From contig NZ_RXFQ01000021.1 in the NCBI RefSeq assembly GCF_003951285.1, forward strand, positions 50,678-114,677: 64,000 nucleotides of DNA. The letters run 5' to 3'. The notes beneath the pieces are model-generated. The model saw only the letters and a list, made by a program, of their open reading frames with translations. It was not told the origin of the DNA and ran no database searches. This document shows positions 56,634 to 64,000 of the stretch, in pieces (within the stretch, counting starts at the first letter, position 1; every line of letters begins with the position of its first letter). This DNA is from Variovorax beijingensis (lineage in GTDB: Bacteria; Pseudomonadota; Gammaproteobacteria; Burkholderiales; Burkholderiaceae_C). A program made the translations under genes and the position numbers.

Positions 56634-57545
56634 TCAACCGCGCGGGTGATGCTGCGCATGCAGCTGCTTCAGCCGCTCGCGCGCCACATGGGTGTAGATG
56701 GTGGTCGTGGAAATATCGGCATGGCCTAGCAGCAATTGCACCGCGCGCAGGTCCACGCCGTGGTTCAGCAGGTGGGTGGCGAAGGCATGGCGCAGCGTGT
56801 GCGGCGACAGCGGCACATGGATGCCGGCCGCAGCGGCCTGCTTCTTCACGATGATCCAGAACATCACGCGCGTCATGCCCGCGCCGCGCGCGGTCACGAA
56901 CAGGTCGGGCGTCTGCTGCCCGCCGAGGATGGCGGGGCGCGACTCTTCCAGGTAGCGCTCGATCCAGCGCCGCGCCTCGCCGCCGAAGGGTACGAGGCGC
57001 TCCTTGCTGCCCTTGCCGAGCACGCGCAGCACGCCGTCGTTGAGGCTCATGTCGATGACCTTGAGCGCCACCAGCTCGCTCACCCGCAGGCCGCTCGCAT
57101 ACATCAGCTCGAGCATCGCGCGGTCGCGCAGGCCGAGCGGCGTTCCCACGTCAGGCGCGGCCAGCAGGTCGTCCACCTGCTTTTCCGACAGCGTCTTGAT
57201 GGCCCGCGGCATCTGCCGCGCGGGCGCGAGCCGGATGCTCGGGTCGGCTGCGATGCGGCGCTCGCGCAGCGCCCAGCGGTAGTAGCGCTTGAACACCGTG
57301 AGCCGCCGGTTGGCCGAGGTGGCCTTGCCCCGGGTCGACAGGCGCGCGCCCATGTAGGCCTGCAGGTCGGCCTCCTGCGCCGTGTCGAGCGCGCCGCCGC
57401 TGCGCTGGCTGCCCAGCCACTGCGCGAACAGCGCGAGGTCGCGGCGGTAGGCGGCCAGCGTGTTCTTCGACAGCCCGTCCTCGAGCCAGAGGGCATCGAT
57501 GAAGTCGTCGATCTCGGGGGTTTGTGTGGCGGCGGCCTCTGTCAT
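56634..57545 (-). CDS. xerD: Site-specific tyrosine recombinase XerD
   Basis: A 303-residue recombinase that resolves chromosome dimers at dif with XerC. The catalytic residues are Arg in SGLRVSEL, Lys in GKGSKER, His-x-x-Arg in HTLRHAFATHLL, His in LLGHADISTT and the nucleophile Tyr in TIYTHVA. The ATG at 57545 is preferred to the TTG at 57554. It lies between two Bug genes. Confidence 0.95.
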   Translation of the reverse strand: MTEAAATQTPEIDDFIDALWLEDGLSKNTLAAYRRDLALFAQWLGSQRSGGALDTAQEADLQAYMGARLSTRGKATSANRRLTVFKRYYRWALRERRIAADPSIRLAPARQMPRAIKTLSEKQVDDLLAAPDVGTPLGLRDRAMLELMYASGLRVSELVALKVIDMSLNDGVLRVLGKGSKERLVPFGGEARRWIERYLEESRPAILGGQQTPDLFVTARGAGMTRVMFWIIVKKQAAAAGIHVPLSPHTLRHAFATHLLNHGVDLRAVQLLLGHADISTTTIYTHVARERLKQLHAQHHPRG

Positions 57546-57560
57546 GCGCTGCAAGATAAC

Positions 57561-57591
57561 AAAAAGAAAAGCCGCCCGTGGCGCGGGCGGC
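57561..57591 (-). terminator. Intrinsic terminator after the second Bug gene
   Basis: On the minus strand GCCGCCCG-CGCCA-CGGGCGGC forms a hairpin that is followed by TTTTCTTTTT. It lies between the Bug gene at 57612 and xerD and would end the Bug transcript. Confidence 0.88.
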
Positions 57592-57611
57592 TTCGAGCGG
57601 GTTCGCGAGGC

Positions 57612-58586
57612 TCAGTCGAGCTTGAGCTTCTGCTTGGCGACGACCTGCTTGTAGACCTCGTACTCGGCCTTGATCTGCGCGGCGAACTGCTCGGGCGTGT
57701 TGGCCACGATCAGCGAACCTGTGTCTTCGATGCGCTTTTTCACGGCCGGGTCTTCCACCGCCTTCTTCACGCCGGCATTGATCTTGTCGACCACTTCCTT
57801 CGGTACGCCCTTGGGGCCGAGGATGCCGTAGTACGCCATGCGGTTGACCGGCTCGAGCCCGACTTCCTTGAAGGTCGGCACATTGGGCAGCGCGGCCAGG
57901 CGCTGCGGCGCCGACACCACGATGGGTATCAGCCGGCCGCTCTGGATGAAGGGCATGGCCGACGGGATGTTGTCGAACATGATCGGCACCTGGCCGGCCA
58001 CCACGTCGTTCAGCGCAGGGCCCGCGCCGCGATAGGGAATGTGCGTGACGAAGGTGTTGGTGAGGCTCTTGTAGAGCTCCATCAGCAGGTGGCCGATGCC
58101 GCCCGTTCCCGACGAGGCGTACGAGTACTTGCCGGGGTTCTTCTTGAGCTCTGCCACGAACTCCGCGTAGTTCTTGGCCGGGAAGCTCGGGTTGACCGCA
58201 ATGATGTTGGGCGTGGCCGCGATGTTGATGATCGGCGTGAAGTCGTTGATCGGGTCGTACGGCACCTTGGGGTTGATGGCCGGATTGGCCGCCGTGCTCG
58301 AGACCGTGGCCACGCCGAGCTTGTAGCCGTCGGGCGTGGCGCGCGCCGTTTCGGCCGCACCCACGATGCCGCCGCCGCCCGCGCGGTTGATCACCACCAC
58401 CGGTTGGCCCAGCACCTTGCCCAGCGGGTCGGAAATCACGCGCGCCACGATGTCGGTCGTGCCGCCCGGTGCAAATGGCACGCTCAGTTCGACCGGCTTG
58501 TTCGGATAACCCTGAGCAAAGCTCTGGCCCGCGGCCGCGACCAGCGCAGCGGCTCCCACCATGGCGCCCCATTGACGACGTTGCAT
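57612..58586 (-). CDS. Bug-family tripartite tricarboxylate transporter binding protein
   Basis: A 324-residue periplasmic binding protein. The signal peptide covers residues 1-24 (ending SFA-QG). The family blocks ELSVPFAPGGTTDIVARV and GGGGIVGAAETARATPDG are present. It is another orphan receptor without TctA/TctB. A strong terminator follows at 57561-57591. The AEC transporter gene is divergent, 102 bases away. Confidence 0.93.
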   Translation of the reverse strand: MQRRQWGAMVGAAALVAAAGQSFAQGYPNKPVELSVPFAPGGTTDIVARVISDPLGKVLGQPVVVINRAGGGGIVGAAETARATPDGYKLGVATVSSTAANPAINPKVPYDPINDFTPIINIAATPNIIAVNPSFPAKNYAEFVAELKKNPGKYSYASSGTGGIGHLLMELYKSLTNTFVTHIPYRGAGPALNDVVAGQVPIMFDNIPSAMPFIQSGRLIPIVVSAPQRLAALPNVPTFKEVGLEPVNRMAYYGILGPKGVPKEVVDKINAGVKKAVEDPAVKKRIEDTGSLIVANTPEQFAAQIKAEYEVYKQVVAKQKLKLD

Positions 58587-58688
58587 CTATAACTCCTTGA
58601 TTGACTGATGTCGAAAAACCAAAGCCCCGGATGCTAGCGGCTTCGTACCCCGCCCGTGCTGTGGATTACCCATGGTCCGCCACGGTTT

Positions 58689-59606
58689 ATGCTCGAAGCG
58701 GTGAACTTCGCCCAGTTGCTCTTCCCGGATTTTTCGCTCATTGCCATTGGTTGGCTGCTTTGCCGCTACACGGCGCTCGACCGCCGCGTCTGGGACCAGG
58801 TCGAAAGCCTGGTCTACTACTTTCTATTTCCGGTGCTGCTGTTTCACTCGATCGTGCGCAGCCCGCTCGATTTTGCCGCCACCTCGAGCCTGCTCACTGC
58901 GGGCGTGGGCATTGGCCTCTGCGGCATCGCAATGGCCTACGCGCTGCCCTACGTGCCCGGCCTCGCGTCGCACATCGACCGCCGCGACCATGCGGCCAGC
59001 GCGCAGATCGGATTCCGCTTCAACTCCTTCATCTGCCTTGCGCTCGCCGAGCGGCTGGCCGGTGCGCAGGGCCTGCTGCTGATTGCGGTGCTGATCGGCG
59101 TGTGCGTGCCGATGTTCAACATCGCGGCCGTCTGGCCGATGGCGCGGCATGCCGAGAGCGGCTTCGCGCGGCAGCTGGTGCGCAACCCGCTGATCGTCGC
59201 CACGCTGGCCGGGCTGCTGGCCAACGTGCTGGGCTTCACCGTTCCGAACTGGGCCACGCCGACGCTCACGCGCATCGGCGCCGCATCGCTCGCGCTCGGC
59301 CTGCTGGCGGCGGGCGCGGGCATGCAGTTCGCCACGCTGGGGCGCGGCAAGGTGCTGGCGCTGTCGGTGCTGTCGATCCGCCACCTGTTCCTGCCGCTGG
59401 TGGCTTGGGGCCTCTCGCTTGCGCTGCGGCTGGACGCGACGCAGGCCTCCGTGCTGATGGCGTTTTCCGCCGTGCCCACCGCCTCCAGCGCCTATGTGCT
59501 GGCGGCGCGCATGGGCTACAACGGACCGTACGTGGCGGGTCTCGTGACCCTGTCCACGCTGCTGGGGGTGGCGAGCCTGCCGTTTGCGCTGGCGCTGCCG
59601 CGCTAG
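58689..59606 (+). CDS. AEC-family transporter (auxin efflux carrier-like)
   Basis: A 305-residue membrane protein with about ten helices. It begins near MLEAVNFAQLLFPDFSLIAIGWLL and shows the family's two inverted five-helix halves. Bacterial members move small carboxylates such as malonate or malate. The ATG at 58689 is chosen over the ATG 11 codons upstream. It is convergent with queG. Confidence 0.88.
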   Translation: MLEAVNFAQLLFPDFSLIAIGWLLCRYTALDRRVWDQVESLVYYFLFPVLLFHSIVRSPLDFAATSSLLTAGVGIGLCGIAMAYALPYVPGLASHIDRRDHAASAQIGFRFNSFICLALAERLAGAQGLLLIAVLIGVCVPMFNIAAVWPMARHAESGFARQLVRNPLIVATLAGLLANVLGFTVPNWATPTLTRIGAASLALGLLAAGAGMQFATLGRGKVLALSVLSIRHLFLPLVAWGLSLALRLDATQASVLMAFSAVPTASSAYVLAARMGYNGPYVAGLVTLSTLLGVASLPFALALPR

Positions 59607-59613
59607 GGTTCGT

Positions 59614-60690
59614 TCAGCGCTCGGGGCGCTGCGCCAGGGCCCACGCCACGTGCTCGCGCACCAATTCGCTCGGGTGCGATGCCCGCGTGGCCAGCGCCTC
59701 TGCGGCACCGCTCTCGCCCGCGCGCAACGCGTTTCCCAGGGCCACGGCGATGTTGCGCAGCCAGCGTTCATGCCCAATGCGGCGGATCGGGCTGCCCTCG
59801 GTGAAGCGCAGAAAGTCTTCTTCGCTCCAGGCAAAGAGCGCGGCCAGCGCCTGGCCGGTGAGTCCTTCGCGCGCGTCGAAGTCGGGCAGCGCGCTCTTCT
59901 TCGCAAACTTGTTCCAGGGGCAGATCAGCTGGCAGTCGTCGCAGCCGTAGATGCGGTTGCCCATCAAAGGCCGAAGCTCCAGCGGAATCGGCCCGCCGTG
60001 CTCGATGGTCAGGTACGAAATGCAGCGCCGCGCATCGAGCCGGTACGGCGCGACGATGGCCTTGGTCGGACAGACATCGATGCAGGCGCTGCAGCTGCCG
60101 CAGTGGGCGGTGACCGGCTCGCTTTCGGGCAGCGCCATGTCGACGTAGATCTCGCCCAGGAAGAACATCGAGCCCGCACTGCGGTCCAGCACCAGCGTGT
60201 GCTTGCCGCGCCAGCCTTGGCCGCTGCGCGATGCGAGCTCGGCTTCGAGCACCGGGGCCGAATCGGTGAAGGCGCGATGGCCGAACGGGCCCACCTCCTC
60301 GGCGATGCGTTCGGCCAGCCTGGCCAGCCGCGCACGCAGCACCTTGTGATAGTCGCGGCCGCGCGCATAGACCGAGACGATGGCTTCGCCGGGCCGCGCG
60401 AGGCGATCGAATTCCACGGTTTGCCAATCATCGAGCGGCGTGTCGCGCGGCAGGTAGTCCATGCGTGCCGTGATGACGCTCACCGTGCCCGGCACCAGTT
60501 CGGCCGGCCGCGCGCGGCGCGTGCCGTGCGTTGCCATGTATTTCATCTCGCCATGGAACCCATGGGCCAGCCATTGCATCAGACCTTCCTCGGCGCTCGA
60601 TAAATCGACGCCCGCGATTCCGATTTGGGAGAATCCGAGTTCCCGGGCCAATGCCTGAATACGAGCAACGAGTGGATGGCTGACGATCAC
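59614..60690 (-). CDS. queG: Epoxyqueuosine reductase
   Basis: A 358-residue iron-sulfur and cobalamin enzyme that performs the last step of queuosine synthesis on tRNA. The two 4Fe-4S motifs are CGSCSACIDVCP and CDDCQLICPWNK. The start is a GTG at 60690 because it gives the family N-terminus (IVSHPLVARIQALARELGF); it overlaps the divergent tsaE start by 15 bases if tsaE begins at 60676. Confidence 0.94.
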   Translation of the reverse strand: MIVSHPLVARIQALARELGFSQIGIAGVDLSSAEEGLMQWLAHGFHGEMKYMATHGTRRARPAELVPGTVSVITARMDYLPRDTPLDDWQTVEFDRLARPGEAIVSVYARGRDYHKVLRARLARLAERIAEEVGPFGHRAFTDSAPVLEAELASRSGQGWRGKHTLVLDRSAGSMFFLGEIYVDMALPESEPVTAHCGSCSACIDVCPTKAIVAPYRLDARRCISYLTIEHGGPIPLELRPLMGNRIYGCDDCQLICPWNKFAKKSALPDFDAREGLTGQALAALFAWSEEDFLRFTEGSPIRRIGHERWLRNIAVALGNALRAGESGAAEALATRASHPSELVREHVAWALAQRPER

Positions 60691-61185
60691 TTGCCGATTG
60701 TAGAAACGCCGAAGAACGCCCGCCGCATGCTGCGCTGGCGCAGCGAGGACGACACCGACGACTTCGCGCGCGCGCTGGCGGCCTCGCCCGCACTGCGCGA
60801 TGCTTTCATTGCGCTTCACGGCGACCTCGGCGCCGGCAAGACCACCTTCGTGCGCCACCTGTTGCGCGCGCTCGGCATCGAGGGCCGCATCAAGAGCCCG
60901 ACCTATGCCGTGGTCGAGCCGCACGAAGCGCCCGATGGCCTTGCCATTTTCCATTTCGACTTCTACCGCTTCAACGATCCGCGCGAATGGGACGACGCCG
61001 GCTTCCGTGACATTTTCGCGGGACCGGGCCTCAAGCTTGCGGAGTGGCCAGAAAACGCTGCCGGCCGCACACCAATTGCCGACCTCGCTATTAAAATAGA
61101 AGCAATGACAGACGACACACGCAACGTGACCCTCCTGGCGAACACTCCTCGCGGCAGCGCCCTGCTGACGCAGCTCGGCGCATGA
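60676..61185 (+). CDS. tsaE: tRNA threonylcarbamoyladenosine synthesis ATPase TsaE
   Basis: A 169-residue P-loop ATPase needed for t6A modification of tRNA. Walker A is GDLGAGKTTF, and IKSPTYAVVEPHE and FHFDFYRF are conserved. The ATG at 60676 overlaps the divergent queG start; an ATG at 60727 would give 152 residues, near the E. coli length, and avoid overlap. The stop overlaps the amiC start by four bases. Confidence 0.92.
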   Translation: MADDHLPIVETPKNARRMLRWRSEDDTDDFARALAASPALRDAFIALHGDLGAGKTTFVRHLLRALGIEGRIKSPTYAVVEPHEAPDGLAIFHFDFYRFNDPREWDDAGFRDIFAGPGLKLAEWPENAAGRTPIADLAIKIEAMTDDTRNVTLLANTPRGSALLTQLGA

Positions 61186-62726
61186 AGGCCAGCGGCCTCA
61201 AGCGGCGCGTGCTGCTGCAGGGCGGCAGCATTGCGCTGATGCTCGGCGTGCACCAGATCGCGCGCGGCGCCACCATCCTTGCGGTGCGCGTGTGGCCCGC
61301 GGCCGACTACACGCGCGTGACCATCGAATCCGATGCGCGGCTGCATTCGCAGCAGCTGGTCGTCGGCAGTCCGCCGCGGCTGGCGGTGGACATCGAAGGC
61401 ATCGATCTCAACCCCGAGCTGCGCGACCTGGTCGGCAAGATCAAGCCGGGCGACCCGTACATCAACGGCCTGCGCGTCGGCCAGAACGCACCGAAGGTGG
61501 TGCGCATCGTGTTCGATCTCAAGCAGGCCGTGGTGCCGCAGGTGTTCTCGCTGGCGCCGATCGCCGCATACAAGCATCGGCTGGTGCTCGACCTCTACCC
61601 CGAAAAAGCCATCGACCCGATGGAAGCGCTGATCACCGAGCGCCTGCGCGAGGCACCGCGCGGCAGCAGCGGTGGCGGCAACAACGGTGCCGTGGCGAGC
61701 GCGCCCTCGGTGCCGCCGCCGGCCGCGCCCTCCTCGGGCCTCGCGCCCGACGGCGGGCCGCCGATCCTCGTGCGGCCTTCGCCCAACGTGCCCGCGCCGC
61801 GCCCTGCGCCCGGCAGCATCGCGCCTCCCGCACGCCCGCCGGCCACGGCGGCCGCACCCGCACCCGATCCACTGGGCGAGCTGATGGCGCAGCAATCGAC
61901 GCGGCCCGGCCCTGTCGCGCCGCCATCGCCGCCCATTGCGCCTGTGGCGCCTCCCGCGCCCGTCGCGTCCGCGCGCGGCGGCGCCACCGCGAGCCGCACC
62001 GACCGCATCATCATCGTGGCGCTCGATCCCGGCCATGGCGGCGAAGACCCGGGCGCCATCGGCCCCAACGGCACGCGCGAGAAAGACATCGTGCTGCAGA
62101 TCGCGCACCGCCTGCGCGACCGCATCAACGCGAGCAGCGTCAACGGCAACCCGATGCGCGCGTTTCTTACGCGTGACGCCGATTTTTTCGTGCCGCTGGG
62201 TGTGCGCGTGCAAAAGGCGCGGCGCGTGCAGGCCGACCTCTTCGTGAGCATCCACGCCGATGCGTTCACCACGCCCGCCGCGCGCGGCGCGAGCATCTTT
62301 GCGCTGAGCCAGAGCGGCGCCTCGAGCAGCGCCGCGCGATGGCTCGCCAACAAGGAAAACGAAGCCGACAAGGTCGGCGGCGTGAACGTGGGCAACCACG
62401 AAGTGCAGGTGCAGCGCGCGCTGCTCGACATGAGCACCACGGCGCAGATCAACGACAGCCTCAAGCTCGGCGGTGCCATGCTCGGCGAGATCCGCGGCAT
62501 CGGCGCGCGGCTGCACAAGCCCGCGGTCGAGCAGGCCGGCTTCGCGGTGCTCAAGGCACCCGACATCCCCAGCGTGCTGGTCGAAACGGCGTTCATCAGC
62601 AACCCCGAAGAAGAAGCGAACCTGCGCAGCGTCAGCTACCAGGAGAGCCTCTCCGATGCGCTGATGCGCGGCATCCAGCGCTACTTTGCGCAGAACCCGC
62701 CGCTGGCGCGCAGCCGCCAGCTCTAG
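61182..62726 (+). CDS. amiC: N-acetylmuramoyl-L-alanine amidase AmiC
   Basis: A 514-residue periplasmic amidase that splits septal peptidoglycan. The N-terminus has a Tat-type signal (KRRVLLQGG), then an AMIN domain (about residues 30-135). A long Pro/Ala/Ser linker (about 155-265) follows, then the Amidase_3 domain with zinc ligands in ALDPGHGGEDPGA and a later His in VSIHADAF. The start overlaps tsaE by ATGA, the same tsaE-amiC order seen in E. coli. Confidence 0.93.
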   Translation: MKASGLKRRVLLQGGSIALMLGVHQIARGATILAVRVWPAADYTRVTIESDARLHSQQLVVGSPPRLAVDIEGIDLNPELRDLVGKIKPGDPYINGLRVGQNAPKVVRIVFDLKQAVVPQVFSLAPIAAYKHRLVLDLYPEKAIDPMEALITERLREAPRGSSGGGNNGAVASAPSVPPPAAPSSGLAPDGGPPILVRPSPNVPAPRPAPGSIAPPARPPATAAAPAPDPLGELMAQQSTRPGPVAPPSPPIAPVAPPAPVASARGGATASRTDRIIIVALDPGHGGEDPGAIGPNGTREKDIVLQIAHRLRDRINASSVNGNPMRAFLTRDADFFVPLGVRVQKARRVQADLFVSIHADAFTTPAARGASIFALSQSGASSSAARWLANKENEADKVGGVNVGNHEVQVQRALLDMSTTAQINDSLKLGGAMLGEIRGIGARLHKPAVEQAGFAVLKAPDIPSVLVETAFISNPEEEANLRSVSYQESLSDALMRGIQRYFAQNPPLARSRQL

Positions 62727-62856
62727 GGCCTCGCTCGCCCTGCCGTCCCACGCCGGGCGGCCCGTGGCAACGCACAGGCAAGCGCGGCAGGCTCCTACAC
62801 GGGGGGCCGGTGCCTTTTGACCATCATGGTCCCATCACTCTAGAAAGGTGGACATC

Positions 62857-63147
62857 ATGATGAACGCACGAATCTGGCTTGCCGCTGCGGCGGCAACCAT
62901 GGTCATGGCGCTGGCAGGTTGCGCATCCGGCCCCAACCAGAACCTGGGCACCGGCATTGGCGCGCTCGGCGGCGCGGCAGTGGGCCATGCCATCGGCGGC
63001 AACACCGGCAGCACCCTGGGCGGCGCGGCCATTGGCGGCGTGATCGGCAATCAAGTGGGACGCAGTGTGGACGAACGCAACTACTACGAGAGCCAGCGCG
63101 CCTACCCCCCGCGCGGTTACTACCCGCGCAACGGCCCGAACTACTGA
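62857..63147 (+). CDS. Small glycine-zipper lipoprotein
   Basis: A 96-residue lipoprotein. The lipobox is LAGC near residue 23, followed by Gly-rich repeats (GIGALGGAAVGHAIGG, GGAAIGGVIGNQVG) and a Tyr/Arg/Pro tail. AAAGGTGG precedes the ATG at 62857; a GTG at 62848 is also possible. It resembles osmotically induced envelope proteins of the OsmB kind. Confidence 0.85.
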   Translation: MMNARIWLAAAAATMVMALAGCASGPNQNLGTGIGALGGAAVGHAIGGNTGSTLGGAAIGGVIGNQVGRSVDERNYYESQRAYPPRGYYPRNGPNY

Positions 63148-63171
63148 CCCTTTGCCAAACCTCTGTTGAAG

Positions 63172-63197
63172 CGCGCCACCACCGGCGCGTTTTTTTT
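63172..63197 (+). terminator. Intrinsic terminator
   Basis: CGCGCC-ACCACC-GGCGCG followed by eight T. It ends the glycine-zipper gene and lies just before the convergent DedA gene. Confidence 0.9.
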
Positions 63198-63210
63198 GGT
63201 TCGGTACCGA

Positions 63211-63879
63211 TCAGGCCTTCGAAGGCAACTGCGCGCGCGCCTTCTCCGCGCGCGATGCGCGCCAGGCACCGAAGATCGCGATCAGGCCCGGCACGAAGAT
63301 CAGCGCCCAGATGATCTTGTCCAGGTGCTCGCGCACGAACGGCAGGTTGCCGAAGAAGTAGCCCGCCGTTGCGATGCCCAGCACCCAGATCAGCGCGCCG
63401 ACCACGTTGAACATGGTGAATTTCGCGCGGTTCATTTCGGCCACGCCGGCCACGAAGGGCGCGAAGGTGCGAATGAAAGGCATGAAGCGCGCAAGGATGA
63501 TCGTGATGCCGCCATAGCGCTCGTAGAACGCGTGGGCCTGGTCGAAGGCCTTGCGGTTGAAGAAGCGCGAGTTCTCCCACTGGAAGACCTTGGGCCCGAA
63601 ATAGCGGCCGATGCTGTAGTTGCACTGGTCGCCCAGGATGGCTGCGGCAATGAGCACCGCGCAGGCCAGCGGAAAGCTCATGAGTCCCACGCCGCACAGC
63701 GCGCCCACGATGAAGAGCAGCGAATCGCCGGGCAGGAAGGGCATCACCACCGCACCTGTCTCCACGAACACGATCAGGAAGAGCAGCGCATAGACCCAGG
63801 GGCCATAGGCAACGACGAAGGCCTCGAGGTGTTTGTCGACATGCAGGATGAAGTCGACGAGAAAGCTGATGATTTCCAT
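63211..63879 (-). CDS. DedA-family membrane protein
   Basis: A 222-residue inner-membrane protein with several helices. The family block ETGAVVMPFLPGDSLLF and the late FMPFIRTFAPFVAGV are present. DedA proteins take part in membrane homeostasis and undecaprenyl-phosphate or lipid flipping. A divergent dienelactone-hydrolase-like gene begins 61 bases away. Confidence 0.92.
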   Translation of the reverse strand: MEIISFLVDFILHVDKHLEAFVVAYGPWVYALLFLIVFVETGAVVMPFLPGDSLLFIVGALCGVGLMSFPLACAVLIAAAILGDQCNYSIGRYFGPKVFQWENSRFFNRKAFDQAHAFYERYGGITIILARFMPFIRTFAPFVAGVAEMNRAKFTMFNVVGALIWVLGIATAGYFFGNLPFVREHLDKIIWALIFVPGLIAIFGAWRASRAEKARAQLPSKA

Positions 63880-63940
63880 GGTTGCGGATTATCCTTGCTG
63901 CACGCCGCATGGCACCCCACGACGAATTCGGAGATTCAAG

Positions 63941-64000
63941 ATGACAGGTCGATACATCCAGATCGAGGCCGCGGGCGGCAGCGGCACCTTCCGCGGCTAC
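63941..64000 (+). CDS. Start of a dienelactone hydrolase-like gene
   Basis: Only 20 codons are visible (MTGRYIQIEA, then AGGSGTFRGY). The N-terminus matches the dienelactone hydrolase family I recall. GGAGA lies seven bases before the ATG. The rest is outside the window. Confidence 0.6.
   Translation, partial: MTGRYIQIEAAGGSGTFRGY

Noticed and set aside
56634..57545. Tyrosine recombinase considered as part of a mobile element
   Set aside because: Length and motifs fit housekeeping XerD, and no att-like repeats, tRNA or cargo genes lie nearby.

Overview
The window is a GC-rich, gene-dense stretch of a betaproteobacterial chromosome. Gene content and order (dapA-bamC, pyrG-kdsA-eno-ftsB, coaBC-dut, queG/tsaE/amiC, many Bug-type periplasmic binding proteins) and the protein sequences suggest Comamonadaceae, most likely Variovorax or a close relative. 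That assignment rests on recall of family sequences, not on a search. I see no rRNA, tRNA, insertion sequence, prophage or CRISPR array, and no gap over 300 bases without a gene.

Layout. 1-12.8 kb: two copies of a predicted peptide-ligase/tagging system. One is a circularly permuted ATP-grasp gene followed by an alpha-E gene on the minus strand. The other is a transglutaminase-amidoligase (DUF2126), an ATP-grasp/alpha-E fusion, a second transglutaminase and a RidA-family protein on the plus strand. comEC lies between them. 12.8-19.7 kb: a minus-strand operon resembling the Pseudomonas kgu (2-ketogluconate) operon. It carries a polar-amino-acid-type ABC transporter, kguE-, kguK- and kguD-like genes and a PtxS-like LacI regulator, and an exact PtxS-type palindrome sits at its promoter. 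19.7-25 kb: a long CorA-type channel, a cysteine hydrolase, a lipase-like hydrolase and a metallo-beta-lactamase-fold lipoprotein. 25-30.6 kb: parE, a lytic transglycosylase, parC and a small membrane protein in one direction. 30.8-35.7 kb: an MFS transporter, a small membrane ORF, a methyltransferase, dapA, bamC and an MBL hydrolase.

35.8-41.3 kb: lipoproteins, a ribosomal-oxygenase-like JmjC protein, an SlyD-like isomerase, dut and coaBC. 41.4-48.2 kb: pyrG, kdsA, a DUF1330 gene, eno, ftsB, then pnuC overlapping a NadR-like kinase (NAD salvage), and a secreted protein of unknown function. 48.2-53.2 kb: an AraC regulator divergent from an SDR and an imine-reductase-like gene, hslO, a gamma-carbonic-anhydrase-like protein and a DUF455 ferritin-like protein. 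53.2-55.6 kb: a TetR regulator, thiolase and MaoC hydratase, with two matching operators (CTACC-N8-GGTAG). 55.6-58.6 kb: two orphan Bug binding proteins around xerD. 58.7-64 kb: an AEC transporter, queG, tsaE, amiC, a glycine-zipper lipoprotein, a DedA protein and the start of a dienelactone-hydrolase-like gene.

The parts most worth follow-up are the duplicated ATP-grasp/alpha-E/transglutaminase system, three of whose proteins carry alternating-glutamine tracts, the kgu-like operon with its swapped transporter, and the TetR-thiolase-MaoC regulon with a probable leaderless regulator mRNA.
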